From the NCBI GenBank assembly GCA_903789665.1, contig CAIFEX010000002.1:62001-126000 (forward strand): a stretch of DNA of 64,000 nt, written 5' to 3'. Within the stretch, counting starts at the first letter, position 1; every line of letters starts with the position of its first letter. The notes under the pieces were generated by a model that did no database searches, was not told the DNA's origin, and saw nothing but the letters and a program-made list of their open reading frames with translations. Origin of the DNA: an uncultured Clostridium sp. Lineage in GTDB: Bacteria > Bacillota > Clostridia > Clostridiales > Clostridiaceae. The translations under genes were made by a program, and so were the position numbers. Below are positions 27,301-37,509 of this stretch, piece after piece.

Positions 27301-27368
27301 TAAAATTTTAAAGGCCTGCCATATATCAGGTTTTTTATCAAGTGATTTTAATGAATGGAGACATATCT

Positions 27369-28133
27369 ATGTTAAAATTTTTTAATAATAGTCAGAGAGA
27401 ACGTGAAAATGAAGATATATCTATTGATTTGAATAATATTCCCAAACATATAGCTATTATAATGGACGGAAATGGGAGATGGGCCAAGGAGAGAAATCTA
27501 CCCAGAGTGGCGGGGCACAAGGCAGGAGTAGAGGCTGTAAGAGAGATTGTAAAAGAATGCAGTACCTTGAAGGTGAAATATCTTACACTTTATGTATTTT
27601 CAACTGAAAATTGGAAAAGGCCTGTGGATGAGGTAAGTGCACTTATGAGCCTCCTCGCAGAATATCTGAAGAAAGAATTTAAAGAATTGAATGATAATAA
27701 TGTGATAATAAATTATATTGGAGATATATCTAAATTACCGACTATATGTCAGAGAGAGCTTATTGCGTCCCATAAAGATACTAAAAATAACACTGGATTG
27801 ACACTGAATCTGGCATTGAACTATGGGGGTAGGGCTGAGATAACCAGAGCTTTTAAGCTTATGTATAAAGATATAAAATTGGGTAAAATAAGTGAAAAGG
27901 ATATAAATGAGAATATGATATCGAATTATATGTATACTAAAGATATGCCTGATCCCGATCTTATAATAAGACCAAGCGGAGAACAGCGCCTGAGCAATTT
28001 TCTCTTATGGCAGTGTGCTTATTCCGAATTTTGGTATTCAAATATAAAATGGCCGGATTTTAGGAAAAAACATCTCTATAGGGCTATTTATGATTATCAA
28101 AACAGAGATAGAAGGTTTGGAGGAATAAAATAG
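27369..28133 (+). CDS. uppS: Undecaprenyl diphosphate synthase
   Basis: The 254-residue cis-prenyltransferase makes the C55 lipid carrier for peptidoglycan and other wall polymers. The catalytic motif IAIIMDGNGRWA is at about residues 26-37, followed by RVAGHKAGVEAVR. The C-terminal signature DPDLIIRPSGEQRLSNFLLW precedes a basic tail. ATG 27369 (MLKFFNNSQ) is chosen because GGAGA lies about 8 bases upstream; the frame can be extended 27 bp. It precedes cdsA by 51 bp. Confidence 0.96.
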   Translation: MLKFFNNSQRERENEDISIDLNNIPKHIAIIMDGNGRWAKERNLPRVAGHKAGVEAVREIVKECSTLKVKYLTLYVFSTENWKRPVDEVSALMSLLAEYLKKEFKELNDNNVIINYIGDISKLPTICQRELIASHKDTKNNTGLTLNLALNYGGRAEITRAFKLMYKDIKLGKISEKDINENMISNYMYTKDMPDPDLIIRPSGEQRLSNFLLWQCAYSEFWYSNIKWPDFRKKHLYRAIYDYQNRDRRFGGIK

Positions 28134-28137
28134 TACT

Positions 28138-28166
28138 TAATTGTAAATTGTAAATTGAAAATTACA
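28138..28166 (+). repeat. Short direct AT-rich repeats between uppS and cdsA
   Basis: AATTGTAAATTG-type heptamers repeat about three times just after the uppS stop. Similar TTGTAAACTGTAAATT text occurs at 61151-61167 and a cleaner 14 bp version occurs at 32393-32448. This resembles a dispersed intergenic repeat rather than a regulatory site. Confidence 0.5.
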
Positions 28167-28184
28167 TATTGTGGAGGTGGATAA

Positions 28185-28985
28185 GTGAGTAACAGGTATT
28201 TAGGGGCAGCTACACTCATACCCTTTATTCTGATTTTGTTTTTAGGCGGAATTTATTTGAAATATGGTATTATGATTCTTTCAATTATGGGAATGTATGA
28301 ATTTTACAAAGTTGTAAGAAAAAAAGGTATAAATACTGTAAATATAATAGGATATTTGATGTGTATAGCATATTATATCATGGCAGTGAATAGGGGAATA
28401 AACTATAAATTTATATTTTTTATTGTACTGATTTCAATATTCCTGTTATTGTGCATTCCTGTTTTGAATCCGGATTATGATTTCATAGACATAGCGTGTA
28501 CTTTATTTGGCTTTTTATATGTGGCCGTATTTTTTAGTTCTGTGGTTTTGGTAAATAATATGTCCTATGGAAATTATCTTGTGTGGATTATATTCATATC
28601 TGCCTGGGTGTGTGATACGGCAGCCTATTATACAGGTAGATTTTTGGGAAGGAGGAAACTTTGCCCAAAAGTGAGCCCCAAAAAAACCGTAGAGGGATCC
28701 ATCGGGGGAATATTGGGAAGTATAATTATCTGTACACTGTTTGGATTGTTTGCCATAAGAAAAGGCGTACCCATTGCACTGCATCATTATACTATAATGG
28801 GGGTGCTGTCCGGAGTTTTATGCCAATTCGGTGATCTGGCTGCTTCTACAATAAAAAGATCTGCAAAAGTAAAAGATTACAGCAATTTAATACCTGGACA
28901 CGGCGGTATACTGGATAGATTTGACAGCATACTTTTTTCAGGGGTAGTAATATTATATTATTTAATGTTTATAGTGTCTATTTAG
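28185..28985 (+). CDS. cdsA: Phosphatidate cytidylyltransferase
   Basis: The 266-residue integral membrane enzyme makes CDP-diacylglycerol from phosphatidic acid and CTP, feeding enzymes such as PgsA. It has about seven hydrophobic segments. The family signature is present near the C-terminus: STIKRSAKVKDYSNLIPGHG followed by GILDRFDSI. An earlier conserved piece, SPKKTVEGSIGGI, is at about residue 163. GGAGGTGG precedes the GTG start. A 12 bp hairpin terminator follows. Confidence 0.97.
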   Translation: MSNRYLGAATLIPFILILFLGGIYLKYGIMILSIMGMYEFYKVVRKKGINTVNIIGYLMCIAYYIMAVNRGINYKFIFFIVLISIFLLLCIPVLNPDYDFIDIACTLFGFLYVAVFFSSVVLVNNMSYGNYLVWIIFISAWVCDTAAYYTGRFLGRRKLCPKVSPKKTVEGSIGGILGSIIICTLFGLFAIRKGVPIALHHYTIMGVLSGVLCQFGDLAASTIKRSAKVKDYSNLIPGHGGILDRFDSILFSGVVILYYLMFIVSI

Positions 28986-28987
28986 TA

Positions 28988-29030
28988 AGAGAAGTATATT
29001 TTATATGCTTCTCTATTATTTATTTTATAG
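28988..29030 (+). terminator. Rho-independent terminator after cdsA
   Basis: A 12 bp stem with one T-G pair spans 28988-29014 (AGAGAAG pairing with CTTCTCT at the base, loop TTT) and is followed by an A/T tail rich in T (ATTATTTATTTTAT). It separates pyrH-cdsA from dxr. Confidence 0.8.
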
Positions 29031-29055
29031 GGTAAATATGGTATAGTTGATCATG

Positions 29056-29084
29056 TTAAAATCCAATTCAATTTTTGGTATGAT
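29056..29084 (+). promoter_or_regulatory. Weak sigma-A promoter candidate for dxr
   Basis: TTAAAA (29056-29061) and TATGAT (29079-29084) are 17 bp apart, between the cdsA terminator and dxr. The -35 is a four-of-six match, so this is tentative, but a new promoter is expected here. Confidence 0.42.
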
Positions 29085-29106
29085 TTAAAATAAGGAGTTG
29101 TTATTT

Positions 29107-30264
29107 ATGAAAAAAATTTCAATACTTGGGGCTACGGGCTCTATAGGAACTCAAACCCTGGATGTATTGAGAAAAGATAGAGAAAACTTTCAGCTTATTG
29201 GAGTATCTGCAAATAGTAATTTTGAAAGACTTCTGAAAATAGTAAAGGAATTTAGGCCTTCCTATGCAGTACTGACTGAAAGGGAAGCTTATTTAAAATT
29301 TAGAGAATACTTTAAAAACGAAAATGTCAGTTTAAAAATATTATTTGGCAAGGAAGGATTGAACACTATAGCAAGTTTGCCTCAAGTTGACATGGTGGTT
29401 ACCTCCATAGTTGGGATGTCGGGACTTATTCCAACTATAAAGGGCATTGAGTCGGGAAAGGATATAGCATTGGCCAACAAGGAAACTCTTGTGGTAGGGG
29501 GAAAGCTTGTTACAGAACTTGCAAAAAAGAACAATGTGAATCTGATACCTGTGGATTCAGAACACAGTGCTATTTTTCAGTGCCTTCAGGGAAATAAGCA
29601 CAGTGATGTAGGAAAACTTATCATAACTGCTTCCGGCGGACCTTTTAGAGGAAGAGGGAGAGAAGAACTTTTAAATGTCACTGTACAACAGGCACTTAGG
29701 CATCCAAACTGGTGCATGGGGAAAAAAACAACTGTAGACTCTGCTACTCTTATGAACAAGGGTCTAGAAGTTATAGAAGCACACTGGCTTTTTGATTTCC
29801 CTTATGAGAAAATAAAAGTGGTAATTCACCCTGAAAGTATAGTCCATTCCATGGTGGAGTACAGAGATGGAAGTGTCATAGCACAACTTGCAAGCACGGA
29901 TATGAGGCTCCCGATTCAATATGCCCTGAATTATCCTAAAAGGGGAAATGCCGCAGTGGACAAATTGGACTTTTATAATTTGAAAAAGTTGACTTTCGAG
30001 AAACCCGATATAGATACCTTCAGGTCATTGAAGTTGGCCTATGAGGCAGGAAAGATCGGAGGAACCATGCCTGCTATCTTAAATTGTGCAGATGAAGAAG
30101 CTGTGAAGCTTTTCCTTTTAAACAAAATTAAATTTTTGGATATAAGTTGTATAGTGGAGGAATGTATGAATAAATTTTCTTCTAAAGATGATTTTGAATT
30201 AAAGGATTTACTTTATATAGAAATAAAAGTCAAAGAATATGTAAAAACTAAATTCGGTAAATAA
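29107..30264 (+). CDS. dxr: 1-deoxy-D-xylulose 5-phosphate reductoisomerase
   Basis: The 385-residue NADPH enzyme converts DXP to 2-C-methylerythritol 4-phosphate in the MEP isoprenoid pathway. The dinucleotide-binding motif GATGSIGTQTLDVLR is at residues 8-22. Active-site segments IALANKETLVVGG (about 122), PVDSEHSAIFQCL (about 147) and TVDSATLMNKGLEVIEAH (about 210) are clear. The ATG at 29107 has AAGGAG 10 bases upstream; a TTG at 29098 abuts that site. Together with ispG nearby and uppS upstream, it groups lipid carrier synthesis. Confidence 0.97.
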   Translation: MKKISILGATGSIGTQTLDVLRKDRENFQLIGVSANSNFERLLKIVKEFRPSYAVLTEREAYLKFREYFKNENVSLKILFGKEGLNTIASLPQVDMVVTSIVGMSGLIPTIKGIESGKDIALANKETLVVGGKLVTELAKKNNVNLIPVDSEHSAIFQCLQGNKHSDVGKLIITASGGPFRGRGREELLNVTVQQALRHPNWCMGKKTTVDSATLMNKGLEVIEAHWLFDFPYEKIKVVIHPESIVHSMVEYRDGSVIAQLASTDMRLPIQYALNYPKRGNAAVDKLDFYNLKKLTFEKPDIDTFRSLKLAYEAGKIGGTMPAILNCADEEAVKLFLLNKIKFLDISCIVEECMNKFSSKDDFELKDLLYIEIKVKEYVKTKFGK

Positions 30265-30288
30265 GAAATGTGATTGGGAGGAATAATT

Positions 30289-31299
30289 TTGTATATAATA
30301 GCAGCTATAATTGCCTTTGGACTATTGATTATAGTTCATGAATTCGGACATTTTATAATGGCAAAACTAAATGGGGTAAAGGTAGAAGAGTTTTCTGTAG
30401 GTATGGGTCCCAAACTTTTTGGAATAAAAGGAGGGGAAACTGAATATTTAATAAAGCTGCTTCCTATTGGTGGTTATGTAAGGATGCTTGGGGATGAGGG
30501 CAAAAGTGAAGATCCAAGAGCGTTCAACAACAAGAGTCCCGGAAGAAAACTCAGCGTTGTAATAGCGGGACCTATAATGAACTTTATACTGGGAATTATT
30601 TTGTTTTCAATCATAGCTTCTGCCAGGGGATATGTATCACCGGTGGTAAAAAGTACAATTTCAAATGAACCGGCAGCTGTGGCAGGCATTAAAGCAGGAG
30701 ATAGGATAGTCAGGGTAAATAATTCTAAAATTTCAACTTGGCAGGATTTTGTAACTGAAGTATATACTGCAGAGGGAAATCCCATTAATATAACTTATGA
30801 AAGGCAAGGAACCTTGAGCCGTGCTAGATTAACCCCTATAAAAGACAAAAAGGAAAACAGATATATGGTTGGAATAGAAGGTACCATGGTAACCAGTCCT
30901 AATATCGGTCAGTCCATATCCTATGGATTCATAGAAACCAAGTCACTGATAAAGCAGACATTTACTTTTTTCAAGATTTTGTTTAGGGGCAAAGCTTCTA
31001 TGAATGATGTGGGAGGTCCTGTAACCATAATAAAGATTTCTGGTGCAGCGGCCAAAGCCGGTATAATGAGTTTGCTTGCTTTTTCTGCCTATATAAGTAT
31101 ACAACTTGCCATATTTAATGTAATACCTTTTCCGGCATTGGACGGAGGATATATAATTTTGTTTTTGTTTGAAATAATAACCGGAAGAAGAGTAGACGAT
31201 AATAAAGTTGGAATGATAAATTATGTGGGCTTTGCCATACTTATGGCTCTTATGGTAGTTGTAACCATAAAAGATATACTTTATCCTGTACAATTTTAG
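30289..31299 (+). CDS. rseP: Site-2 intramembrane metalloprotease RseP/RasP
   Basis: The 336-residue membrane zinc protease cleaves transmembrane helices, typically anti-sigma factors and signal peptide remnants. The zinc motif HEFGH is at about residues 17-21 in the first helix and the second metal ligand is in IPFPALDGG near residue 280. A PDZ domain covers about 115-185 (GIKAGDRIVRVNN). I choose the TTG at 30289 because GGGAGG lies 7 bases before it; the frame extends 15 bp further upstream through that site. It is located between dxr and ispG. Confidence 0.95.
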   Translation: MYIIAAIIAFGLLIIVHEFGHFIMAKLNGVKVEEFSVGMGPKLFGIKGGETEYLIKLLPIGGYVRMLGDEGKSEDPRAFNNKSPGRKLSVVIAGPIMNFILGIILFSIIASARGYVSPVVKSTISNEPAAVAGIKAGDRIVRVNNSKISTWQDFVTEVYTAEGNPINITYERQGTLSRARLTPIKDKKENRYMVGIEGTMVTSPNIGQSISYGFIETKSLIKQTFTFFKILFRGKASMNDVGGPVTIIKISGAAAKAGIMSLLAFSAYISIQLAIFNVIPFPALDGGYIILFLFEIITGRRVDDNKVGMINYVGFAILMALMVVVTIKDILYPVQF

Positions 31300-31330
31300 A
31301 AAATCAAATTATCATCCGGGGGTGAAACAA

Positions 31331-32380
31331 GTGAATAGGCTAAAAACTAGAAAGGTGAAAATAGGAGATATATTTATAGGAGGAAATTTTCCTGTAGCAG
31401 TGCAGTCTATGACTAATACGGACACGAGAGATGTGGAAACTACAGTGGCCCAGATAGATGAACTGAAGAGAAATGGCTGTGATATAGTGAGATGTGCTGT
31501 TCCGGATAAAGAAGCCTGCAGTGCACTTAAAAAAATCATTAAAAAGGTGGATGTACCACTTGTGGCAGATATACATTTCGACTACAAATTAGCTCTTGGT
31601 TCCATGGACAATGGTGTTTCAGCTCTTAGAATAAATCCCGGAAACATTGGTGATGCATATAAGGTGAGAGAAGTGGCTGCGGAAGCTGAAAAAATGAAAA
31701 TTCCCATTAGAATAGGAGTGAATTCCGGTTCCTTAAAAAAGGATATTCTGAATAAATACGGAGGTGTATGTGCCAAAGCTCTGGTGGAAAGTGCATTGGA
31801 ACATGTACGGATATTGGAAAATGTAGGATTTTACAATATAGTCATATCCATAAAATCCTCTGATGTTACTCAGATGGTGGAAAGCTATAGGGAAATATCC
31901 GGAATTGTAGATTATCCCCTGCATTTGGGGGTAACTGAAGCAGGCACTGTTTGGAGAGGAACTATAAAATCAGCTGTTGGAATAGGAACTCTCTTAATGG
32001 AAGGCATAGGAGACACCATAAGAGTATCTCTTACCGGAGATCCGATAGAAGAAGTAAAGGCTGGAAAAGAAATATTAAAATCCTGTGGCCTTCTGAAAGA
32101 GGGAATTGAATTTATATCTTGCCCAACCTGCGGCAGAACGGAAATTGATTTGATTGGTATAGCCAAAGAGGTGGAGACTAGGCTTTCAAATGTCCATAAG
32201 AATATAAAAATAGCTGTTATGGGATGTGCAGTAAACGGTCCTGGAGAAGCCAGAGAAGCTGACATAGGTATAGCAGGAGGCAAAGGAGAGGGGCTTATAT
32301 TCAAAAAGGGAAAGATAATCAGGAAAGTTAGAGAAGAGGATTTGGTAGAGGCACTTATGGAGGAAATAGATAAAATTTGA
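31331..32380 (+). CDS. ispG: 4-hydroxy-3-methylbut-2-en-1-yl diphosphate synthase (flavodoxin)
   Basis: The 349-residue iron-sulfur enzyme catalyses the penultimate step of the MEP pathway. Characteristic segments are VAVQSMTNTDTRDVE at about residue 19, LVADIHFDYKLAL at about 77 and ALRINPGNIGD at about 98. The [4Fe-4S] ligands appear to be the two cysteines of SCPTCGRTEIDL and the cysteine of VMGCAVNGPGEAREADIG. The GTG at 31331 is preferred over GTG 31322 because GGGGGTG lies about 8 bases before the former. It directly follows dxr and rseP. Confidence 0.96.
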   Translation: MNRLKTRKVKIGDIFIGGNFPVAVQSMTNTDTRDVETTVAQIDELKRNGCDIVRCAVPDKEACSALKKIIKKVDVPLVADIHFDYKLALGSMDNGVSALRINPGNIGDAYKVREVAAEAEKMKIPIRIGVNSGSLKKDILNKYGGVCAKALVESALEHVRILENVGFYNIVISIKSSDVTQMVESYREISGIVDYPLHLGVTEAGTVWRGTIKSAVGIGTLLMEGIGDTIRVSLTGDPIEEVKAGKEILKSCGLLKEGIEFISCPTCGRTEIDLIGIAKEVETRLSNVHKNIKIAVMGCAVNGPGEAREADIGIAGGKGEGLIFKKGKIIRKVREEDLVEALMEEIDKI

Positions 32381-32392
32381 TTATCTGCCTTG

Positions 32393-32448
32393 TCAACTGT
32401 ACATTGCTAACTGTACATTGTCAATTGTACATTGCTAATTGTATAAAG
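32393..32448 (+). repeat. Four tandem copies of a 14 bp unit between ispG and polC
   Basis: The consecutive 14-mers at 32393, 32407, 32421 and 32435 follow the pattern YYAAYTGTACATTG, the last copy being degenerate (ends TATAAAG). They fill the whole spacer up to the polC ribosome binding site. Alternating TCAA and CTAA starts suggest an ancestral 28 bp unit. Confidence 0.8.
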
Positions 32449-32462
32449 GGGGTATTTTGGGA

Positions 32463-35400
32463 ATGAGCCTTGATGTTGTCAAAACTTTACAGAGGGACTT
32501 TAACTGTAATGGTAATAGTTTGGAAGAGAATATAGAACTTTTGAAAATACAGTACTTGAAAAAAAGCAATAAGTTGAAGGTAGTAGTAAAATCCAGAGAA
32601 AACTTAAATCAGGAAATACAAAATAGGATAAAAAATATAATAAATAAAAAACTCGGAAGTTCTTTTAATGTTGATCTCATATGTTATAGGGATATATCAA
32701 ATGTATCCTTGAAAGAGATAAGTGAGAATTATTGGATTCAATTGGTGGATGTCATAAGTTCTTATATACCTGTTTGTAAGGAATTTTTACTAAAGTCCCC
32801 TAGAAAAGTAGAAAATGATGCAATTGAAATTTTTAGCGGAAATGAGTTCATATGTGGATTTTTGAAAAATAAAGGTATAGAAAAGCTTATGGGGAAAGGT
32901 ATAAGCGATATATTTGGTGTGAATTGTTCCATAACATTAAATTATGATGAGAAATTAAACGTAGAGAATTATTTGGAGGAAAGTGAAAAAAAAGAAAAAA
33001 AGTATATAGCGGATATTTTAAATTGTAAAAATGTGAAAAATGAAAATTCCGATAATATACAGAGGTACAGACAAAATAAGAAATACGGTGGAAACTCACA
33101 TAGAGAAACTGTGTCCAGCGGCGGTAATGTTATATTTGGTAGGAGCATAAGAGGTGATATTACCGACATACGCAGTATAACAGAAATTTCCAGATCAATT
33201 ATTATAAAGGGCGAGATATTCAAAAGGGAGATTATAGAAACCAAAACTGGAAGGAAAATAATTGCTTTCTATATAACGGACTATACCAGTTCTATTATTG
33301 TAAAACTTTTTCCAAAGCCTAAAGATACGGACAGAATAATAGATGAGGTAAAAGAAGGTCTGTTTTGCATGGTCAGAGGGGAAGTTATAAACGACATTTA
33401 TGCCAGAGAGCTGACTGTAATTGCCAGGGACATAGTCAAAGTCAAGAAAGTTGAAAAACTGGATAATGCACCTAAAAAGAGAGTTGAGCTTCATGTACAT
33501 ACCCAGATGAGTGCCATGGATGCAGTTAATTCTGCATCTAGTCTTGTTGAGAGGGCAGCCAGATGGAACCATAGGGCTATTGCCATAACGGATCATGGAG
33601 TTGTTCAGGCTTATCCGGAGGCTATGGAAGCTGCCCAAAAAAACAACATCAAAGTTATATATGGTATAGAATCCTATCTGGTGGATGATGGGATACCTAT
33701 TGCTATAAATGGAGATGAAAGAACTCTGGAGGATGCTTATGTGGTTTTTGATATTGAAACCACAGGATTTTCCAGCATAAATGACAGCATAATAGAAATA
33801 GGGGCTGTGAAGGTAAAAAAGGGAAAAGTGGTAGACAGATTCAGCGAATTTGTAAATCCCGGAAAAGCTATACCCCAGCGTATCGTAGAACTCACGGGAA
33901 TTACTGATGAAATGGTGTATAAATCCCCTGGTATAAGTAAAATACTGCCTAAATTCATGGAATTTATAGGAGATTCTGTGGTGGTAGCCCATAATGCCAG
34001 TTTTGATGTGGGATTTATAAAAAAGAACTGCGGCGATCTGAATTTAAAATTTGGGAATCCTGTCATGGATACCATCCCTCTCTGTAAATTTTTGTTTCCG
34101 GAACTTAAAAAATTCAAGCTGAATATAGTGGCGAAGCATCTGGGGGTATCCCTTGAGAACCACCATAGAGCAGTTGATGATGCAGGGGCCACCTGTGACA
34201 TACTTTTAAAATGTTTTAAACTTTTAAGAGAAAGGGGAATATTCAATTTAGGAGACTTGAACAGAGAATTTTTGAGCAACATAGATGTAAAAAAACAAAA
34301 TATGTATCATCTTATAATATTGGTTAAAAATCAAAAGGGACTTAAAAATTTATATAAACTTGTATCGGAATCTCATTTGAATTATTTTTACAAAAAGCCC
34401 AGAATGCCCAAAAGTCTGATAATGAAGTATAGAGATGGGCTCATAATAGGAAGTGCCTGTGAGGCAGGACAGGTGTACAGGGAAATACTCAGCGGCAAAA
34501 GCGATGAAGAATTGAAAGATATCCTGGACTTTTATGATTATTTGGAAATACAACCTATAGGAAATAACCAGTTTCTCATAAGAGAAGGGCTTGTTAAAGA
34601 TGAAGAGGAATTGAAAAATATAAACAGAAAGATATGTGAATTGGGAAAAAAGAATAACAAACCTGTAGTGGCTACCTGTGATGTGCATTTCATGGATCCC
34701 AAGGATGAAGTGTTCAGGCGCATAATAATGTCAGGTCAGGGATATTCTGATGCTGACAATCAGCCTCCTCTTTATTTTAGAACAACAGATGAGATGCTTT
34801 CTGAATTTGAATATTTGGGCAGGGAAAAGGCGGAAGAAGTGGTTGTTGAAAATACCAACAAAATTGCAGATATGATAGGAGAAGTAAAGCCCATACCGGA
34901 CGAGACATTTCCTCCTAAAATTGAGGGAGCGGAACAGCAGATAAGGGACATGACACTTAAGAAAGTACATTCTGTTTATGGAGAAAAACTTCCTGAAATT
35001 GTGGAAAAAAGGCTTAAAAGAGAATTGAGTTCCATAATAGATAATGGGTATGCAGTTCTCTATTTGATTGCGGAAAAGTTGGTGGCAAAATCCTATAAAG
35101 ATGGCTATTTGGTTGGATCAAGGGGCTCGGTGGGTTCTTCTTTGGTTGCAACTATGTCGAATATAACGGAAGTAAACGGACTGCCGCCCCACTATGTCTG
35201 TCCAAAGTGTAAATATAGTGAGTTTTTTATGGATGGTTCTGTAGGTGCAGGTGCTGATCTGCCGGATAAAAATTGCCCCAAATGTGGTGAAAAGCTCAGA
35301 AAAGACGGTTATGACATACCTTTTGAGACATTTTTGGGATTTTCAGGAGATAAAGAGCCGGATATAGATCTGAATTTTTCAGGAAAATATCAACCTGTAG

Positions 35401-36782
35401 TTCATAAGTATACGGAAGTGCTGTTTGGAAAGGGCCACGTGTTTAGGGCAGGTACCATAGGTACTATAGCTGAAAAAACTGCTTATGGATATGTAAAAAA
35501 ATATTTATCAGAAAAGGATATAGTGGTTCCGCAGGCTGAAATAGAAAGGCTCACGCGGGGATGCACGGGAATAAAGAGAACTACAGGCCAGCATCCTGGA
35601 GGAGTTATGGTAGTCCCAAGCGACAATGAAATATATAATTTCACACCTATCCAGCATCCGGCAGATGACAATGATACAGATGTGATAACGACTCATTTTG
35701 ATTATCATTCAATAAGCGGGAGACTTCTGAAATTGGATATATTGGGACATGATGATCCTACGGTGTTAAGAATGCTTCAGGATTTAACAGGTGTTAACCC
35801 GAAGAGTATTCCCCTCGGGGACCCGAAAGTCATGAGCTTGTTTACATCTCCGGATGCACTCGGAGTTACAAAGGAGGAATTGGGATGCCCTGTAGGGACA
35901 TACGGACTGCCTGAGTTTGGAACCAAATTTGTAAGGCAGATGCTGGTGGATACTCATCCTAAAACTTTTTCGGACCTGGTAAGGATATCCGGGTTGTCTC
36001 ACGGCACTGATGTGTGGATAAACAATGCCCAGTACTATATAAAAGAAGGTTATACAGATCTTAAAGGATGCATAGCCTGCAGAGATGACATAATGATGTA
36101 TTTGATTCATAAGGGTCTTCCTGCCAAAACATCTTTCACCATAATGGAAAAAGTCAGGAAAGGAAAGGGCCTTAAAGAGGAATATGAGAAGGAAATGAAA
36201 GCTCATGGTGTTCCAAATTGGTATATTGATTCCTGTAAGAAGATAAAATACATGTTTCCCAAAGGTCATGCCGTAGCCTATGTTATGATGGCGGTTAGAA
36301 TAGCATATTTCAAAGTATATTATCCTAAGGCATATTATGCTACATATTTCACTGTGCGTGCTGATGAATTTGATGCGGATATAGTTGTTCAAGGAGAAGA
36401 TGCCATAAAGAAAAAGGTAGATGAATTGTATGCCCTGGGGAATAATGCTACTCAAAAAGACAAAGGTCTGATTACCATATTGGAATTATGTTATGAGATG
36501 TATAAAAGAGGAATAAAATTTTTAAAGGTGGATTTGTATAAATCAAGTGCAACGAGATTTTTAATGGAGGATGAAGGTATAAGAATTCCGATAAATTCCC
36601 TTCCCGGAGTAGGGGAAAATGCTGCTCAAAATATAGTGGCGGCCAGGAAAAAAGGTGAATTTATTTCAAAGGAGGATTTGAGAATTAGAGCTAAAGTTTC
36701 CAAAACCGTAATAGAAACTCTGGATAAATATGGAACATTAAAGGGACTGCCTGAAACAAATCAATTGTGCTTGTTTGTGTAA
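32463..36782 (+). CDS. polC: DNA polymerase III alpha subunit, PolC type
   Basis: The replicative polymerase of Firmicutes, about 1439 residues. N-terminal domain to about residue 230, an OB-fold at about 235-335, then a PHP domain beginning [15 protein letters not shown] that is split by a DEDD 3'-5' exonuclease ([10 protein letters not shown] at about 428; [15 protein letters not shown] at about 565). The polymerase part includes a four-cysteine zinc site (CPKCKYSEF and CPKCGEKL, about 918-945), the palm motif [10 protein letters not shown] at about 965, and the C-terminal helix-hairpin-helix [16 protein letters not shown] 32463 lies 10 bases after GGGGG; a TTG at 32457 is also possible. 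Confidence 0.97.
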   Translation: MSLDVVKTLQRDFNCNGNSLEENIELLKIQYLKKSNKLKVVVKSRENLNQEIQNRIKNIINKKLGSSFNVDLICYRDISNVSLKEISENYWIQLVDVISSYIPVCKEFLLKSPRKVENDAIEIFSGNEFICGFLKNKGIEKLMGKGISDIFGVNCSITLNYDEKLNVENYLEESEKKEKKYIADILNCKNVKNENSDNIQRYRQNKKYGGNSHRETVSSGGNVIFGRSIRGDITDIRSITEISRSIIIKGEIFKREIIETKTGRKIIAFYITDYTSSIIVKLFPKPKDTDRIIDEVKEGLFCMVRGEVINDIYARELTVIARDIVKVKKVEKLDNAPKKRVELHVHTQMSAMDAVNSASSLVERAARWNHRAIAITDHGVVQAYPEAMEAAQKNNIKVIYGIESYLVDDGIPIAINGDERTLEDAYVVFDIETTGFSSINDSIIEIGAVKVKKGKVVDRFSEFVNPGKAIPQRIVELTGITDEMVYKSPGISKILPKFMEFIGDSVVVAHNASFDVGFIKKNCGDLNLKFGNPVMDTIPLCKFLFPELKKFKLNIVAKHLGVSLENHHRAVDDAGATCDILLKCFKLLRERGIFNLGDLNREFLSNIDVKKQNMYHLIILVKNQKGLKNLYKLVSESHLNYFYKKPRMPKSLIMKYRDGLIIGSACEAGQVYREILSGKSDEELKDILDFYDYLEIQPIGNNQFLIREGLVKDEEELKNINRKICELGKKNNKPVVATCDVHFMDPKDEVFRRIIMSGQGYSDADNQPPLYFRTTDEMLSEFEYLGREKAEEVVVENTNKIADMIGEVKPIPDETFPPKIEGAEQQIRDMTLKKVHSVYGEKLPEIVEKRLKRELSSIIDNGYAVLYLIAEKLVAKSYKDGYLVGSRGSVGSSLVATMSNITEVNGLPPHYVCPKCKYSEFFMDGSVGAGADLPDKNCPKCGEKLRKDGYDIPFETFLGFSGDKEPDIDLNFSGKYQPVVHKYTEVLFGKGHVFRAGTIGTIAEKTAYGYVKKYLSEKDIVVPQAEIERLTRGCTGIKRTTGQHPGGVMVVPSDNEIYNFTPIQHPADDNDTDVITTHFDYHSISGRLLKLDILGHDDPTVLRMLQDLTGVNPKSIPLGDPKVMSLFTSPDALGVTKEELGCPVGTYGLPEFGTKFVRQMLVDTHPKTFSDLVRISGLSHGTDVWINNAQYYIKEGYTDLKGCIACRDDIMMYLIHKGLPAKTSFTIMEKVRKGKGLKEEYEKEMKAHGVPNWYIDSCKKIKYMFPKGHAVAYVMMAVRIAYFKVYYPKAYYATYFTVRADEFDADIVVQGEDAIKKKVDELYALGNNATQKDKGLITILELCYEMYKRGIKFLKVDLYKSSATRFLMEDEGIRIPINSLPGVGENAAQNIVAARKKGEFISKEDLRIRAKVSKTVIETLDKYGTLKGLPETNQLCLFV

Positions 36783-36828
36783 ATTGAGCCGTTTGACTTA
36801 TAATTTATAAGCATATAAGCAAATTTTC

Positions 36829-36857
36829 TTGAAATAAAAAGTACAGTATGTTAAAAT
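36829..36857 (+). promoter_or_regulatory. Sigma-A promoter for the rimP-nusA-infB operon
   Basis: TTGAAA (36829-36834) and TAAAAT (36852-36857) are exactly 17 bp apart, 47 bp after the polC stop. The predicted transcript has a leader of about 160 nt with two terminator-like hairpins before rimP. Confidence 0.7.
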
Positions 36858-36893
36858 GAAAATGGTAAATCTACAGAAGTTATCATGACAGTT

Positions 36894-36920
36894 AAGAGTG
36901 GGTTTAAACCCGCTCTTTCT
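36894..36920 (+). terminator. First terminator-like hairpin in the nusA operon leader
   Basis: AAGAGTGGG (from 36894) pairs with CCCGCTCTT (to 36917) around a TTTAAA centre with one T-G pair; the tail TTTCTATTTG is an interrupted T tract. It lies downstream of the promoter at 36829, so it could attenuate the operon rather than just end polC. Confidence 0.65.
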
Positions 36921-36927
36921 ATTTGTA

Positions 36928-36953
36928 AAAAACGCAGCGAAAGTTGCGTTTTT
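36928..36953 (+). terminator. Second terminator-like hairpin in the nusA operon leader
   Basis: AAAAACGCA (36928-36936) pairs perfectly with TGCGTTTTT (36945-36953) around an 8-base loop. The T-rich 3' arm allows intrinsic termination. It begins 10 bases after the first hairpin ends. Confidence 0.65.
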
Positions 36954-37026
36954 AAATTATAACAGTTAATAATATTTTTAAATAGATATCTTTCATAGAG
37001 ATGTGTAAATAAAAGGAGGATTTTAA

Positions 37027-37491
37027 GTGAGCAGAAATGCCTTAGTAGGGAAAATTACAAAATTTGTAGGGCCCGCAATCAATAATCTGGGTTATGAACT
37101 ATATTATCTGGAATTTAAAAAAGAGGGAAAAAATAATTATTTGAGAATATATATAGATAAGGAACAGGGAAACATATCATTACAGGATTGTGAGAAGGTG
37201 AGCAGGACGGTCAGTGATATACTGGACAGAGAAGATCCCATAAAGGTTTCCTACTATTTGGAGGTTTCATCACCGGGTGTTGAAAGGAAACTTTATACTG
37301 ACGAGCACTTAAAAAGATATATTGGACGTGATGTGGTAGTAAACATACGGGGGATTTTAATGGGCAAGAAAAAATATGAGGGAAAACTTCTAGGATTTGA
37401 TAAAAACCAGCTAAAAATTGATTGTATAGATGGGAATACTAGTATTCCCAGGGAGAAGATCTCAACTGTAAATCTGAAAGGTGATTTCTAA
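37027..37491 (+). CDS. rimP: Ribosome maturation factor RimP
   Basis: The 154-residue 30S assembly factor begins [20 protein letters not shown] with the N-terminal domain containing [14 protein letters not shown]. The central hallmark [19 protein letters not shown] is at about residues 78-96, and the C-terminal SH3-like domain holds [15 protein letters not shown]. The GTG at 37027 follows AAAGGAGG. It is the first gene of the operon with nusA, as in nearly all bacteria. Confidence 0.96.
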   Translation: MSRNALVGKITKFVGPAINNLGYELYYLEFKKEGKNNYLRIYIDKEQGNISLQDCEKVSRTVSDILDREDPIKVSYYLEVSSPGVERKLYTDEHLKRYIGRDVVVNIRGILMGKKKYEGKLLGFDKNQLKIDCIDGNTSIPREKISTVNLKGDF

Positions 37492-37509
37492 GGGGAGGTA
37501 TATTTTAAA

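Noticed and set aside
32393..32448. CRISPR-like array
   Set aside because: The 14 bp units are contiguous with no spacers and no cas genes are nearby.
32887..36455. Several minus-strand open frames of 60-265 codons inside polC
   Set aside because: They are antisense shadows of a well-supported 1439-residue gene, rich in Tyr, His, Ser and Phe, without ribosome binding sites.
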